From NCBI RefSeq assembly GCF_026250525.1, contig NZ_CP111051.1, positions 124,001-188,000 on the forward strand: a DNA stretch of 64,000 nt, given 5' to 3'. Of the stretch, positions 6,839 through 16,928 are shown piece by piece. Under the pieces are notes generated by a model that worked only from the letters and a program-made list of their open reading frames with translations, was not told the origin of the DNA and did no database searches. The translations under genes and the position numbers were made by a program. The number at the start of each line of letters is the position of its first letter. The first letter of the stretch is position 1. The DNA comes from Chondrinema litorale. GTDB lineage: Bacteria > Bacteroidota > Bacteroidia > Cytophagales > Flammeovirgaceae.

Positions 6839-8780
6839 TAAACTAACCATTCTATTACTTTCTATCACATTAAGTGCTTGTGAATACAGACCGGAAATTG
6901 AAAAAGATGATTTATCAAGCCAACAGATGGAAGAATTGAATATTCCAGAAAACTTTGACTTTAACAATGGGCAAAGTGTAACACTCCAAATTAAAGACAA
7001 TGATTTTACTGGAAATAGTCGCATAAATGTGTACATACTGGATGATACCAAACAAAAAAGCTTGATAGCATCTGGGAGTCTAAATGCACAAGGAGAATTT
7101 ACTAAAACCATTACTTTATCAGGAGCAATTGATAATGTTCGTGTAGAAAAGATTTTTAATGGAAAAAAGCAAGCTGCTACCTTAGATATTACTGGTACAC
7201 ATTTATCATATACATTTAATTCTAATGTTAGTATGCAACGTAAGGGCACATTAGAAACAACAGCAAACTGTGCCGAAAACCTTTATTCTGTAAATGAAGA
7301 TGAGATTTTTTATAGCATAAATACCGAAAACAATAATTTTGATGAGACTTTTATTGCTCATCTACCAGGTAACAGATCATATGCTTGTGCAGTAGACAGA
7401 AACAATAATCTTGTATATTATAATACTCGCAAGGTACTTCGCTATTACGAGATTGATACTGATAAATTTCATGTTGTAGGTAACGGAAATCCATTTGATG
7501 GAGATTATGCCCGCATGGGATTTAACAATACAAATGGCTTACTATATATTTCAGATTTTGATCAATTGTATACAGTTGATCCAACAGACAATACAGTTAC
7601 AAATAGTATAGCAATAGTAGGTCTAGACAATACAGAAAATGGTGATCTTGATTTTACAACAGACGGAGAGCTTTATATGTGTACATTATCAGGTTTATAT
7701 AAACTAGATATTGATGGAAATGTGGCATTAGCTACGCGAATTAGTGCCGAAAATTTACCGTTTCAGCCAACATCTTTAGCCATAGATAAAAATGATAGAT
7801 TATTTCTAGCAACAGTAGATGATAATTCGCAGCTTATTGAAATGGATAAAGAAGATGGTACTTGGTCAGTACTAAAGACTTTTGACCATAAAATTACTGA
7901 TTTAGGTTCTGCATCTTGTGGAGAACAAGTACTAGATCAAACAGATACTGATAATGATGGAATAATTGATGTAAATGACGATTATCCAAGTGATGCAAAT
8001 AAAGCATTTAACACCTATACACCAAGGCAGTTCGGTTGGGGAACTTTGGCATTTGAAGATATGTGGCCAGACAAAGGTGATTACGACTTTAACGACCTTG
8101 TAGTAAATTATAGAATTACTGCTGTTTACAATGCAGATAATAAAGTTGCAGAGTTAATTATCAAAACCCGAATTAAAACTATCGGAGGCTATTTTCGCAA
8201 TGGTTTTGGAATAGAATTTCCATTTACTCCTGAAGTTGTCGCATCGGTAACAGGTAATAATAATTTGCAAGCAGGCTTAATAAATGTAGCAGCAAACGGG
8301 TTAGAAAGCGACCAAGACAATGCTGTACTTATTTTATTTGATAATGCCTATAATGTTGGTGAAGCTTGGGTATGTAGTAATAGCCAGCAAAACGATACAG
8401 AAGTTACGATCACTTTTACAGAACCAATTATTGAAGAAACTTTAGGAACTGCTCCTTTCAATCCATTTATTTTTATCAATGGAGATAGACAAAAAGAGGT
8501 GCATTTATCTGGTAAAAATCCTACTAAAAAAATGAATAAAAATTTATTTGGAAGTTCTGATGACAATAGCAATTCTTCAAACAAACGCTGGTATAAAACA
8601 AAGAAAAATCTGCCATGGGCTATTAGTGTTGTTTATGATTTTGAAGCAATGAAAGAAGGCAAAGATATAAACAGAGGTTATTTAAAATTTAAGGATTGGG
8701 CAGAATCTGGAGGTTCTACTTATAATAATTGGTATATAGATGTCACTGAGTACCGAGATGATAATGAGATTTGCCAATAA
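6828..8780 (+). CDS. LruC-domain surface-type lipoprotein with beta-propeller-like middle
   Basis: About 650 residues. The signal peptide ends in a lipobox LSAC at residues 15-18. The middle (about 140-360) has repeated strand patterns like a small beta-propeller (for example LYISDFDQLYTVDPTDNTV). A calcium-binding-like DTDNDGIIDVNDDYPSD stretch follows. The C-terminal region holds a LruC/DUF4842 domain (FEDMWPDKGDYDFNDLVVNY), known from many Bacteroidota and leptospiral lipoproteins. I chose ATG 6828 because it starts the signal peptide and lies in the duplicated IS target. The in-frame ATG at 6816 belongs to the IS end. The insertion separates the gene from its original promoter. The molecular function is not known. 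Confidence 0.82.
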   Translation: MKLIKLTILLLSITLSACEYRPEIEKDDLSSQQMEELNIPENFDFNNGQSVTLQIKDNDFTGNSRINVYILDDTKQKSLIASGSLNAQGEFTKTITLSGAIDNVRVEKIFNGKKQAATLDITGTHLSYTFNSNVSMQRKGTLETTANCAENLYSVNEDEIFYSINTENNNFDETFIAHLPGNRSYACAVDRNNNLVYYNTRKVLRYYEIDTDKFHVVGNGNPFDGDYARMGFNNTNGLLYISDFDQLYTVDPTDNTVTNSIAIVGLDNTENGDLDFTTDGELYMCTLSGLYKLDIDGNVALATRISAENLPFQPTSLAIDKNDRLFLATVDDNSQLIEMDKEDGTWSVLKTFDHKITDLGSASCGEQVLDQTDTDNDGIIDVNDDYPSDANKAFNTYTPRQFGWGTLAFEDMWPDKGDYDFNDLVVNYRITAVYNADNKVAELIIKTRIKTIGGYFRNGFGIEFPFTPEVVASVTGNNNLQAGLINVAANGLESDQDNAVLILFDNAYNVGEAWVCSNSQQNDTEVTITFTEPIIEETLGTAPFNPFIFINGDRQKEVHLSGKNPTKKMNKNLFGSSDDNSNSSNKRWYKTKKNLPWAISVVYDFEAMKEGKDINRGYLKFKDWAESGGSTYNNWYIDVTEYRDDNEICQ

Positions 8781-8785
8781 AAAAA

Positions 8786-8820
8786 GAAACCCTTGGAGAA
8801 TGAATTTTTCCAAGGGTTTC
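8786..8820. terminator. Bidirectional intrinsic terminator
   Basis: A 12-bp perfect stem (GAAACCCTTGGA with TCCAAGGGTTTC) has an 11-base loop, an A-run before it and a T-run after it. It lies between convergent genes and can serve both strands. Confidence 0.9.
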
Positions 8821-8840
8821 TTTTTTCTTCTATCTACTAT

Positions 8841-9857
8841 TTAAGGTATAAAAGGTTCAATAACAACTAGTTTATCTCCTGAAAGATCTACTTCGAATAA
8901 GTGAGGTACTCTGTGAAATCTACCATTTATCGATTTATGGCTATGTAAAGCCATTAAATTTTTTCCATCAAAAGATTTAAACATCATGCCATGTCCAAAA
9001 TTATCTGGTGTAATTGGTTCTGGTTCTTGAATCCAAGGTCCGTCAAGAGTACCACTTTCAGAGTAAGCAACACCTTGTACATATTTATCATAAATCCAAC
9101 TTGTCCACAACATACCTAATTTGCCAGTTTTAGTCTGGAATAAAAATGGTCCATCAGTTACTTTATTAGGTTTATCATTTCCGTCTTCATCTTTTTCTCT
9201 GCTCCAAGGCGAATCACTCGCTCTAAAAAGTAATTCCCCTTCATCTATTGAACCACTCAAATCAGTTTTTAACTCAATTTTCTCAATAGTTCCATCTAAG
9301 TTTTGTAGCCATTCGTAACAGTAAATCATATAAGGCTTATCATCCTTATCTATCCAAAATGTACCATCTAATGTTGGCTTATCTGCTGACAAATAGGTAG
9401 AATCTTTCATGGGTACATATGGACCATCTGGTTTGTCACTCACTAAAACATGGCTTGCCCTTCTTTCAATTATATTACCAGCAACGGTATCTATTTTTAC
9501 AGCTCTATTAGTAAAAGTCGCGAAGTAATAATATTTATTTTGATACTCGTGCAGTTCAGCAGCCCAGATCATTGGTTTTGGTCCCATCCATGAGGTTGAA
9601 TCCGTCTTAGCTACATCAAATGGCCCTTCCCAATTCGCTAAATCTTTACTTTTCCATAGCTTCCCTCCTGTTCCAGTCATATAATAGGTTTGAGATTTCG
9701 CATCAGCCAATATAAAAGGATCGCTCAATCTGATTGAATCTATAGGTGTTGTTTTTCTTTGTTCAACTTGTTCATTTGGAGCATCACTCTTTTCACTGCA
9801 AAAAGTAGTTAAGAATATAAAAGCCCCAGTTAACATCAAGTAGATTATTTTTCGCAT
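8841..9857 (-). CDS. Glycoside hydrolase family 43 protein
   Basis: 338 residues. The N-terminal secretion signal is followed by a Cys at residue 20 (FLTTFCSEK), a non-canonical lipobox with Phe before Cys. The five-bladed GH43 pattern is visible: SDPFILAD with the base Asp near 45, GPKPMIWAAELH, FWIDKDDKPYMIYC with the second Asp, and TDGPFLFQTKTGKLGMLWTSW, where the usual general acid position is in a DGP context. GH43 enzymes remove alpha-L-arabinose or beta-xylose units, or related galactose units, from plant or algal polysaccharides. It probably works with the GH2 enzyme encoded just upstream (139-base gap, same strand). The exact substrate is not predictable here. Confidence 0.85.
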   Translation of the reverse strand: MRKIIYLMLTGAFIFLTTFCSEKSDAPNEQVEQRKTTPIDSIRLSDPFILADAKSQTYYMTGTGGKLWKSKDLANWEGPFDVAKTDSTSWMGPKPMIWAAELHEYQNKYYYFATFTNRAVKIDTVAGNIIERRASHVLVSDKPDGPYVPMKDSTYLSADKPTLDGTFWIDKDDKPYMIYCYEWLQNLDGTIEKIELKTDLSGSIDEGELLFRASDSPWSREKDEDGNDKPNKVTDGPFLFQTKTGKLGMLWTSWIYDKYVQGVAYSESGTLDGPWIQEPEPITPDNFGHGMMFKSFDGKNLMALHSHKSINGRFHRVPHLFEVDLSGDKLVVIEPFIP

Positions 9858-9995
9858 AAGTTTATTTTTCTAAATCAATATTCTATTTATTAAGGGTAAA
9901 TATATACTCATTATGGGCTTTACTTAATACTATTTGATGTTTTTATCAAAATATGATATTAGATAGTTCTCATTTTCTATAAAAATACCCAACAC

Positions 9996-12452
9996 CTATT
10001 TACTCAATGTCTTAATATTTACAACAGCAGTTTCCAAACCGCCTGCTTTTGCAGTTATTTTAATATCACTAGCTGTTTTTCCTGACTGCACAATTAACTG
10101 ACATTTTCCATTAAATAAGTTTCTAGCATAGATCCCATCTAAACATTTATCTGCTTCGTGACTACTTGGGTCTCCATTACCTACCCCAATAATTTGAGCA
10201 TCACCACTTATTGAAAAGCTAATATGATTATTAGCATCTGGCACTTCCCTACCCTTCTTATCTAATACAGTTACATTTACCACTGTGGCATCTTTTCCAT
10301 CTGCAATTATAGTTTCTTTATCTGGTGTAAGCTTGATCTGATAAGCTGCTTCAGTTGTTTCTACGATTGAGGTGATCTTTTTACCATTCTTCACAGCTAC
10401 CGCTTTAAGCTTTCCAACTTTGTAAGGCACTTGCCATTTAAGATGGCTATTACGAGGCATGTCTTTTTTGCCCAAGCTTTTGCCATTCAGAAATAATTCT
10501 ACTGTTTCAGCATTGCTATTTACCCAAACATCTATTGGTTCACCTTCTTTTCCTTTCCAATTCCAATGTGGTGAGATATGTAACACATCTTTATCTGTCC
10601 ACCAAGATTGATAGTAATAGTATATATTTTTGGGAAAACCACACATATCCAAAATACCAAAATGAGAATTGATATTTGGCCATTCAAAAGGTGTCGGCTC
10701 TCCTCTATAATCGAATCCAGTCCATATAAAACCTCCCATAAACCAATCGCGAGTAGCTGCAATAGACCACCAGTGCTCAGCCGTAGAAGACCACCAAGGA
10801 TATGTAATATCTTGATCAGGCACATAACCAGTAATTGAATCTGTTGTATAGATACCTCTGGTTGTTACAGTACTGCCCATTTCTGTGCCTATCGTCGGCT
10901 GCTCTGGGTGATCTCTGTGGTAATCGTCGATGCCATGAATCCGATAATTAAAGCCGCGTACTAGAATTACCTCATTTATTCCGGGATAAAAATTAGCCAG
11001 ATCAGCTGCATAAGTGCTTGTTCGTGTAGGGTCTAATTCCTGTTGTTTAGCTAATATAGTCTGGGCGATTCGTTTGCCAAAATTGTTTTTCTGCACATAA
11101 CCTTCTTCATTACCGATAGACCACATAAAAATAGATGGATGATTTCTATCTCTTTTCAATAATCGCTCAAACTGATCCATGTACTCTGGACTACTATTGA
11201 GCAACCTCTGCTCATCCATTACAAGAATTCCCAAACTGTCACAAGCGTCTAGTAATTCTGGTGTAGGTGCATTATGGCTAGCTCTATAAGCATTTACGCC
11301 AAATTCTTTCAGCAATTTTAATCTGTAATATTGTAAATAATCTGGCAAGGCACTTCCCACACCTGCATGATCTTGATGACAATTGACTCCTTGTATTTTT
11401 ACATGTTTTCCATTTAAAAAGAGTCCTTTTTCACTATCAATTTCAATAGTTCTAATGCCAAACTTTGTAATAATTCTATCAATCTCTTTTCCTCCAGATT
11501 TTACAACACTCACCATTCTATACAAATAAGGATCATCAAGTGACCATAAATGAGGCTTATCTATTTTTAATTCTTGCTTGATGGTTTGACTTTCAAAAAC
11601 ATCTAGGCCGAAAGATGTTTCTGCGGATGCTGCTAGATTTTTCCCATCCCTATCAGTAATATAATTATAAACTCTTCCCTCTGCATTTTTTAAGTTCTGA
11701 TTCTCAACTGAAACTTCCACACTTATTATAGACTCATTTTCAGAAACTTTTGTGTAAACAAAAACACCATCGTGAGCTATGTGTAAATTATTAAACTGAT
11801 TGAGCCAAACGTGTCTGTAAATTCCTGCACCTTCATAAAACCAACCTTCATATTGAGAAGCATCTACACGTACAACCAATATATTTTCTTTACCAAAATC
11901 AATGTAATCTGTAATATCGTAGCTTACTCCCAAATAACCACTTTTGTTATTTCCCAAATAAAATCCATTTAACCAGATTTCACTATCTCTGTAAATTCCA
12001 TCGAACTGCACTGTAAAATGTTGCCCTGAATCTAAACTCGAAATCGTAAATCTTTTTCTGTACCAACCAACACTATTTTCTGGAAACAAACCTCCTACTG
12101 GTTTATAACCATGAGCCATTACATCGAAATTACCTTTGTATTCGAAAGGCAATTCTACTGCCCAATCGTGCGGTATATTCAATTTTCTCCACTCGCTATC
12201 GTCAAACTTTGGCTCAATTGCCGTATTTTCTGCTTTCTTAGTTTTAGAAAAGATATTAGAAATAGTGTAATTAAAATCTTTGTTAGCATCTGCCGCATGG
12301 CCATAATGGAATCGCCAATCTTCATCTAGACTAATTTTCTTTCTGACAGATTGAGCAAAAGTTTCAAATGGGAAAACAGCAACAGTAGCTAATAGCAAAG
12401 CCATACAGCTTTTTACTAAAAGGCGAGTTAATTTTTTGTAATCTTTCATCAC
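9996..12452 (-). CDS. GH2 beta-galactosidase-type glycosidase
   Basis: 818 residues with a signal peptide (about 1-33, cut after AQS). The order is an N-terminal sugar-binding jelly roll (about 40-210), an immunoglobulin-like domain, a TIM barrel and then C-terminal DUF4982 and Glyco_hydro2_C5-like domains. The acid/base Glu is in MWSIGNEEG (about 447) and the nucleophile Glu in GTEMGS (about 524). This architecture is common in Bacteroidota exo-beta-galactosidases acting in the periplasm on oligosaccharides from pectin, hemicellulose or algal galactans. It is encoded on the same strand as GH43 and downstream of the PLC/SusCD genes. The start has two adjacent ATG codons, and either gives the same signal peptide. 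Confidence 0.88.
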   Translation of the reverse strand: MMKDYKKLTRLLVKSCMALLLATVAVFPFETFAQSVRKKISLDEDWRFHYGHAADANKDFNYTISNIFSKTKKAENTAIEPKFDDSEWRKLNIPHDWAVELPFEYKGNFDVMAHGYKPVGGLFPENSVGWYRKRFTISSLDSGQHFTVQFDGIYRDSEIWLNGFYLGNNKSGYLGVSYDITDYIDFGKENILVVRVDASQYEGWFYEGAGIYRHVWLNQFNNLHIAHDGVFVYTKVSENESIISVEVSVENQNLKNAEGRVYNYITDRDGKNLAASAETSFGLDVFESQTIKQELKIDKPHLWSLDDPYLYRMVSVVKSGGKEIDRIITKFGIRTIEIDSEKGLFLNGKHVKIQGVNCHQDHAGVGSALPDYLQYYRLKLLKEFGVNAYRASHNAPTPELLDACDSLGILVMDEQRLLNSSPEYMDQFERLLKRDRNHPSIFMWSIGNEEGYVQKNNFGKRIAQTILAKQQELDPTRTSTYAADLANFYPGINEVILVRGFNYRIHGIDDYHRDHPEQPTIGTEMGSTVTTRGIYTTDSITGYVPDQDITYPWWSSTAEHWWSIAATRDWFMGGFIWTGFDYRGEPTPFEWPNINSHFGILDMCGFPKNIYYYYQSWWTDKDVLHISPHWNWKGKEGEPIDVWVNSNAETVELFLNGKSLGKKDMPRNSHLKWQVPYKVGKLKAVAVKNGKKITSIVETTEAAYQIKLTPDKETIIADGKDATVVNVTVLDKKGREVPDANNHISFSISGDAQIIGVGNGDPSSHEADKCLDGIYARNLFNGKCQLIVQSGKTASDIKITAKAGGLETAVVNIKTLSK

Positions 12453-12767
12453 ATTATTTCATCTCTAAGCATTTACAATTTTCTTAATTAATTCGAGACG
12501 ATAAATTGACTGCTAGAAATAAAAAAAATCAGCTATTAACAGCATTCATTTACTCAATTTATCATCATTATTTAATCTTAAAAAATGATGATAAATATGA
12601 GCTTTGTCACAAACTGGTTTGATTTATAGCTGTGAATAGTTTTGCAATAGGAATGCAGCTTAATTTTCACAAAAATGATTTGCAGTAAGAGACGAAGTAG
12701 ATTGAAATATATAGGAGATGATAAGAGTAAAAAGCAGTTGAAGTTTAAACTCCAACTGCTTCCTTTT
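12453..12767. other. Intergenic region between GH2 and phospholipase C genes
   Basis: It holds the phospholipase terminator at its right end and the leader of the GH2 gene at its left. No further gene is supported. A 65-codon minus-strand open frame here reads as spurious, with no family resemblance. Confidence 0.5.
12731..12762 (-). terminator. Intrinsic terminator of the phospholipase C gene
   Basis: The AAGCAGTTG/CAACTGCTT stem is extended by an inner AGTTT/AAACT pairing. It is followed on the minus strand by a short T-run and on the plus strand by T6. It lies 6 bases after the phospholipase stop. Confidence 0.8.
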
Positions 12768-15275
12768 TTAACCAATAGTATTTCCCATTAATGGGTCTGT
12801 AATGCTATCTTTTCCTGTTTCTAGCCTACCAGCATAGTAAACTAAAAAGTTTTTATCTGTTTGTGATTGGATTTTGAAATCGTACCAACCTCTAGTAGTA
12901 TTGGCATCTAACACAAAACTTTGTTGTGCTCCCGAAATTAAAGTAAACTCCTTATCGAGTTTCTTGTAAGTATCTTCTTTAATAAGAAGTTTCGCCTCAT
13001 CAGATTTGCTCAGGTTCTTTACAGTGATTTTCAACTCATTGTTGAACTTGTTTCTCTGCTTGATAGGCTCTACAGTAACCTCTAGTTTAGCGACCTCAGC
13101 ATTCCCCATAAACTCTCTATAATAACCATTCGGCCCATAAACTCTTAAGTGGTATTCACCATTTTCAAAGTCTTCTAATGGCCACTCGTATTCAAGCGTA
13201 TCACCAGATTTTACAGCGAAAGTCCATGTTTTAACCGGAACAAATTTACCCGTTTTCTTATCCTTATAATTGCCTGGTGCATATACATTAAATGGTGCTC
13301 CCAAAGCTTCTTTACCAAAAATATCTTGGCTTGCTTTTAAATTGATGATAAACTTTTTTCCATCATCACTCAATTTACCATCAGCATGTAATTCATATTT
13401 TAATGCATTAGAAGGCTTTGTACCCGGCTCTTGAGTTGGTAATATCTCAGACTTTTCTGTTTGTGAAGCTATATTGTGAGCCTCTGTTTCTGATAATGCT
13501 TTGTAGTTTTTAGGCACATCTTTAAAGCTCGCATTATAAATTCCTTGTACATGCTCGTTTCTATCAACCCACTCCGGATAGTTAATTTTTTCACCATTGT
13601 AAGGTCTAAAAGCAGAGGTAAGATCGCCACTTACAGCACGTCTCCATGTACTTATATTTGGCTCTTCAACATTTTTTCCAGTCTTTTTAGAAATGAATTT
13701 CTCCATAAACTTGATGGTAGAAGTAATGTCGCAAACTTCTGAATTTACCCAACCACCACGAGACCAAGGCGAAGCAATAATTAGAGGTACTCTATAACCC
13801 AAACCAACCGGACTTGTTCTTGCATCTTCTTCACTAAAACCTGCTTCTAATTCCTGTTCTTTGGTAACAAATTCGCCAGTTACATCTAAATCAGCAGACA
13901 TTTTACCATTTTCAGGATCGTTAGGGTCTGGCGCCACAAATGGAGGAACATGATCAAAATAGCCATCATTTTCATCGTAGTTTACAATAAAGATGGTTTT
14001 CTTCCACACTTCTGGGTTTTGTGTTAAAATATCTAATACCTCAGACACATACCATGCACCATACCAAGGCGCACTTGGGTGATCTGAGAATTTTTGTGGT
14101 GCAACTACCCAAGAAACAGTTGGTAATTTCCCATCATTTACATCTTTTCTAAACTGATGTAGAATGTCTCCTTTTGGTACTTTGGCTACACGCTCTTCTC
14201 CATTATCAGAATAAGCAATCTCCTCTACCTTGTGATAATCTGGATCTTCGATGTTGGTAGTAAAAGCTTTTTGATGTAGAGTCTGGTTGTGTTCTTTTAA
14301 TTTCTTAAATTCTTCCGGATTCCACTTGCTGATGTATTCTGTAATCTCGGTAAGCTCCTTTTTCTTTTCTGCTAAAGCTTCTGCATCAGTCTTATCAAGT
14401 TGTTTAAGTTCTTTAGCGAGCTCTTTCTTCTTTTTCTTTAAGAACTCATAATGTCCCGGGCTAAAGCGAACACCAAACTGGGTGAACCATTCTAGGTTAT
14501 TATCGGTAAAGTTGGCAAGTAAAGAGCTATCTTCAACGTCTGTAGGTAAACTAATTTCGTTTTGGTAAACTCTCCAAGAAACACCATTTTCTTCTAATCT
14601 TTCAGGGAAGGTAGTCCAATCAACTTCGTCTCTGTAACCCATTTCACCATTTCTTACTTTGGCTTTGTCTGTTGCTTTGTTGTGGGTTTTGCCTGTCCAG
14701 AAATAATTCCTGTTAGTAGTTGTACCTGTGAGTGAAGAACAAAAATGCTGATCGCAAACAGTAAAAGCATCTGCCATGGCATAGTAGAAAGGTATATCTT
14801 CTCGGTTGTAATAACCCATGGTGAGTGGCATATCTTTAAACTCTTCTCTTCCAGATTTTTTTGCCTCAATCCACTGGTCAAACTTGCCCTCGTTTCTGGC
14901 ATCTACTTGGTTTTCCCAAGAGTGTGGCAAATCGCCCATCCAACTGGCTTTGGTATTTCTAATATCTAAACGGAATGGCACATAACGTTTACCATTTTTA
15001 TCTGGCTGCAACCAAACCGGATTTTTGTCTGGTAAAGCAATAGCTCTTGGATCGTTAAAACCACGCACTCCTTTTAAAGTACCAAAGCAATGGTCGAAAG
15101 ATCGGTTTTCTTGCATCAACATTACCACATGTTCAGCATCGTAAAAAGTGGTACCGGCATCTGGTGCAATAGCTAATGCTTTTTCTATAGATATAGGCAG
15201 AGTATTCCAAACTCCGGCACTCCCTGTAAGTAGTGCGGCTTTTTTCAGAAAACTCCTTCTGGAAGAATCATTCAT
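12768..15275 (-). CDS. Phosphocholine-specific phospholipase C, Tat-exported
   Basis: 835 residues. The N-terminus carries a twin-arginine signal (SSRRSFLKK, then a hydrophobic stretch to about residue 35), so the enzyme is exported folded. The phosphoesterase domain shows HVVMLMQENRSFDHCFG (metal site), GTTTNRNYFWTG with the likely Thr nucleophile, and VNYDENDGYFDHVPPF. Two C-terminal DUF756 beta domains follow (from about 625). The enzyme would hydrolyse phosphatidylcholine or sphingomyelin to diglyceride or ceramide plus phosphocholine. A Lys/Glu-rich insert (about 270-325) predicts a coiled-coil hairpin. The gene lies directly downstream of SusC/SusD but is separated by a terminator-like hairpin. 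The plcN/plcH class is not resolved. Confidence 0.9.
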   Translation of the reverse strand: MNDSSRRSFLKKAALLTGSAGVWNTLPISIEKALAIAPDAGTTFYDAEHVVMLMQENRSFDHCFGTLKGVRGFNDPRAIALPDKNPVWLQPDKNGKRYVPFRLDIRNTKASWMGDLPHSWENQVDARNEGKFDQWIEAKKSGREEFKDMPLTMGYYNREDIPFYYAMADAFTVCDQHFCSSLTGTTTNRNYFWTGKTHNKATDKAKVRNGEMGYRDEVDWTTFPERLEENGVSWRVYQNEISLPTDVEDSSLLANFTDNNLEWFTQFGVRFSPGHYEFLKKKKKELAKELKQLDKTDAEALAEKKKELTEITEYISKWNPEEFKKLKEHNQTLHQKAFTTNIEDPDYHKVEEIAYSDNGEERVAKVPKGDILHQFRKDVNDGKLPTVSWVVAPQKFSDHPSAPWYGAWYVSEVLDILTQNPEVWKKTIFIVNYDENDGYFDHVPPFVAPDPNDPENGKMSADLDVTGEFVTKEQELEAGFSEEDARTSPVGLGYRVPLIIASPWSRGGWVNSEVCDITSTIKFMEKFISKKTGKNVEEPNISTWRRAVSGDLTSAFRPYNGEKINYPEWVDRNEHVQGIYNASFKDVPKNYKALSETEAHNIASQTEKSEILPTQEPGTKPSNALKYELHADGKLSDDGKKFIINLKASQDIFGKEALGAPFNVYAPGNYKDKKTGKFVPVKTWTFAVKSGDTLEYEWPLEDFENGEYHLRVYGPNGYYREFMGNAEVAKLEVTVEPIKQRNKFNNELKITVKNLSKSDEAKLLIKEDTYKKLDKEFTLISGAQQSFVLDANTTRGWYDFKIQSQTDKNFLVYYAGRLETGKDSITDPLMGNTIG

Positions 15276-15369
15276 AGAATTTTTGTATCGGGTATATTAA
15301 AAATTGATTTCTCGGAACTTAAAGCTAGTAATAATCAGAAGATAAGAATTAAAAAGTTCTTAAAAACAA

Positions 15370-15414
15370 AAATAGTGGAACATCTCAATTTTACTCATTG
15401 ATGCCCCACTATTT
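15370..15414 (-). terminator. Terminator-like hairpin after susD
   Basis: AAATAGTGG pairs with CCACTATTT, extended by an inner CATC/GATG. Minus-strand T-rich sequence follows. It lies 15 bases past the SusD stop and about 95 bases before the phospholipase start, and may partly uncouple the two. Confidence 0.65.
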
Positions 15415-15429
15415 CATCGGTTAAAAGTC

Positions 15430-16899
15430 TTACTTCAACCACCAAGTCATTTCATCGATCTGGTCGTTTCCTGCTCCAAATTGCTTGCTAATTGCCGCAC
15501 TTACATTGTCAGAGTTATAGTTGTATTCCGATTGAGGGTAAATCCATCTGTAAGGAATTTCTACACCTGCTGGTCTTCTTAAAGTTGGGTAGCCTGTTCT
15601 AAGTTGTTCGTAGAATGTAGACCAACCTAACTGAAGGAAAGACTGCAAATACTTCTGCATAATGATTAATTCAATTTTAGCATCGTCGTCTGCTGCACTA
15701 GCAAAGCTGTTTATTGATCTGCTCAAGTAATCGTCAGCTACTGTTTCAGTTACATAAGCAGTATAATCTTCTGCATAAGTTTCATAGAATTTGAATGATG
15801 ATTTAACACCTGAATTATACAATACTTCAGCATCTGCGCTAATCCAACCTCTTACTGCTGCTTCTGCTAAAATTAACTGTTGCTCAGAATAACCTAACAA
15901 CATATATGGCTCATTTTCAGGGTCTTGGTAGTAACGAGTATTTACTCTAGATACATTACCTTCTGCCGCTTTTAAGTTTACATCGTTGTATTGTGCAGCA
16001 GGGTCGCCACCTTCGTAAGAAGTAAAATCGTCTAAAGCTTTACCTGCTTCTTTTGCAGATTTAGTTTGAGTAGCATAGATAAATAATCTTGGATCTTCTC
16101 TCTCTTGCAAACGCTGAATAAAAGTAGAATCCATGTACATACCAGAGCTAAATCCACTGCTATTAAAATTAGGATATCTATTGTTTTGCTGATCTAAGAA
16201 AACCAACTGTCCGCTTTCTTCTACGCTCTCCATCAAAGGTTCATTCTGATAGATGGATGCAAACTCTGTAAGGTCTATATCACCCGTTTTTTTAGATAAA
16301 GTTAATAGAACTTTTAAGCGGAAAGCATTGATCAATTTTCTCCAAGAAGTAATATCACCATCGTAAATAACATCTCCAGAAATAATGGAATTACTTTCTG
16401 CTAGTAAATCATTTGCTTCTACTAATTCATCTAAAATACCTTCGAAAACTGTTTGCTGATCGTCGTAAGAAGGCGAATAATTTTCATCAGTTTCACCTTT
16501 TAAGGCATCAGTATAAGGAACATCACCAAAAGTTAAAGTTAAATTATAGAAGTAGTAAGAACGGAAGAATTTACCTAATGCAATATAAGTGTTATCTTCA
16601 ATACGCTCCGCTTCTTCTATCATCTTGGTAACATTACGAAGTGTAGAATAATTATCGTAATCGCCTCTTGTCCAGTTGTAATACTGGTAAGAGTTTTCAC
16701 CATCGGTTTGCACTAACATTTTTAATGCATAAAGAGGAGAAGTTCCAATATATGCCTGAAATGCATCCCACTCTATACTAGTTAGTAAAAGTTGTGGGTG
16801 AGTTTCTGTTGGCGAGTTTGGGTTGATGTTCATCTCTTCCAAATCTTGGCAAGATGCTAACCCAACAAATATCATTAATATGCTTAAAATCTTTTTCAT
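15430..16899 (-). CDS. SusD/RagB-like outer membrane lipoprotein (SusD_2 type)
   Basis: 489 residues. The signal peptide has lipobox GLASC (Cys 17) followed by QDLEEMNINPNSPTE, the usual N-terminus of SusD_2-type proteins. Helical TPR-like regions (for example ALGKFFRSYYFYNLTLTFGDVPYTDA) and a C-terminal end near the membrane partner fit the SusD fold. SusD proteins are cell-surface lids that bind substrate and pass it to the SusC channel. The gene starts 29 bases after SusC, the universal order. The substrate is unknown; neighbours suggest either a glycan (GH2/GH43) or a lipid-derived compound (phospholipase C). Confidence 0.9.
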   Translation of the reverse strand: MKKILSILMIFVGLASCQDLEEMNINPNSPTETHPQLLLTSIEWDAFQAYIGTSPLYALKMLVQTDGENSYQYYNWTRGDYDNYSTLRNVTKMIEEAERIEDNTYIALGKFFRSYYFYNLTLTFGDVPYTDALKGETDENYSPSYDDQQTVFEGILDELVEANDLLAESNSIISGDVIYDGDITSWRKLINAFRLKVLLTLSKKTGDIDLTEFASIYQNEPLMESVEESGQLVFLDQQNNRYPNFNSSGFSSGMYMDSTFIQRLQEREDPRLFIYATQTKSAKEAGKALDDFTSYEGGDPAAQYNDVNLKAAEGNVSRVNTRYYQDPENEPYMLLGYSEQQLILAEAAVRGWISADAEVLYNSGVKSSFKFYETYAEDYTAYVTETVADDYLSRSINSFASAADDDAKIELIIMQKYLQSFLQLGWSTFYEQLRTGYPTLRRPAGVEIPYRWIYPQSEYNYNSDNVSAAISKQFGAGNDQIDEMTWWLK

Positions 16900-16928
16900 T
16901 ATAATGTCTTTTTTAATCTGGTCTGTAA

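Noticed and set aside
6812-7249. 145-codon minus-strand frame opposite the LruC lipoprotein
   Set aside because: Antisense to a gene with a clear signal peptide and domain; no family resemblance of its own.
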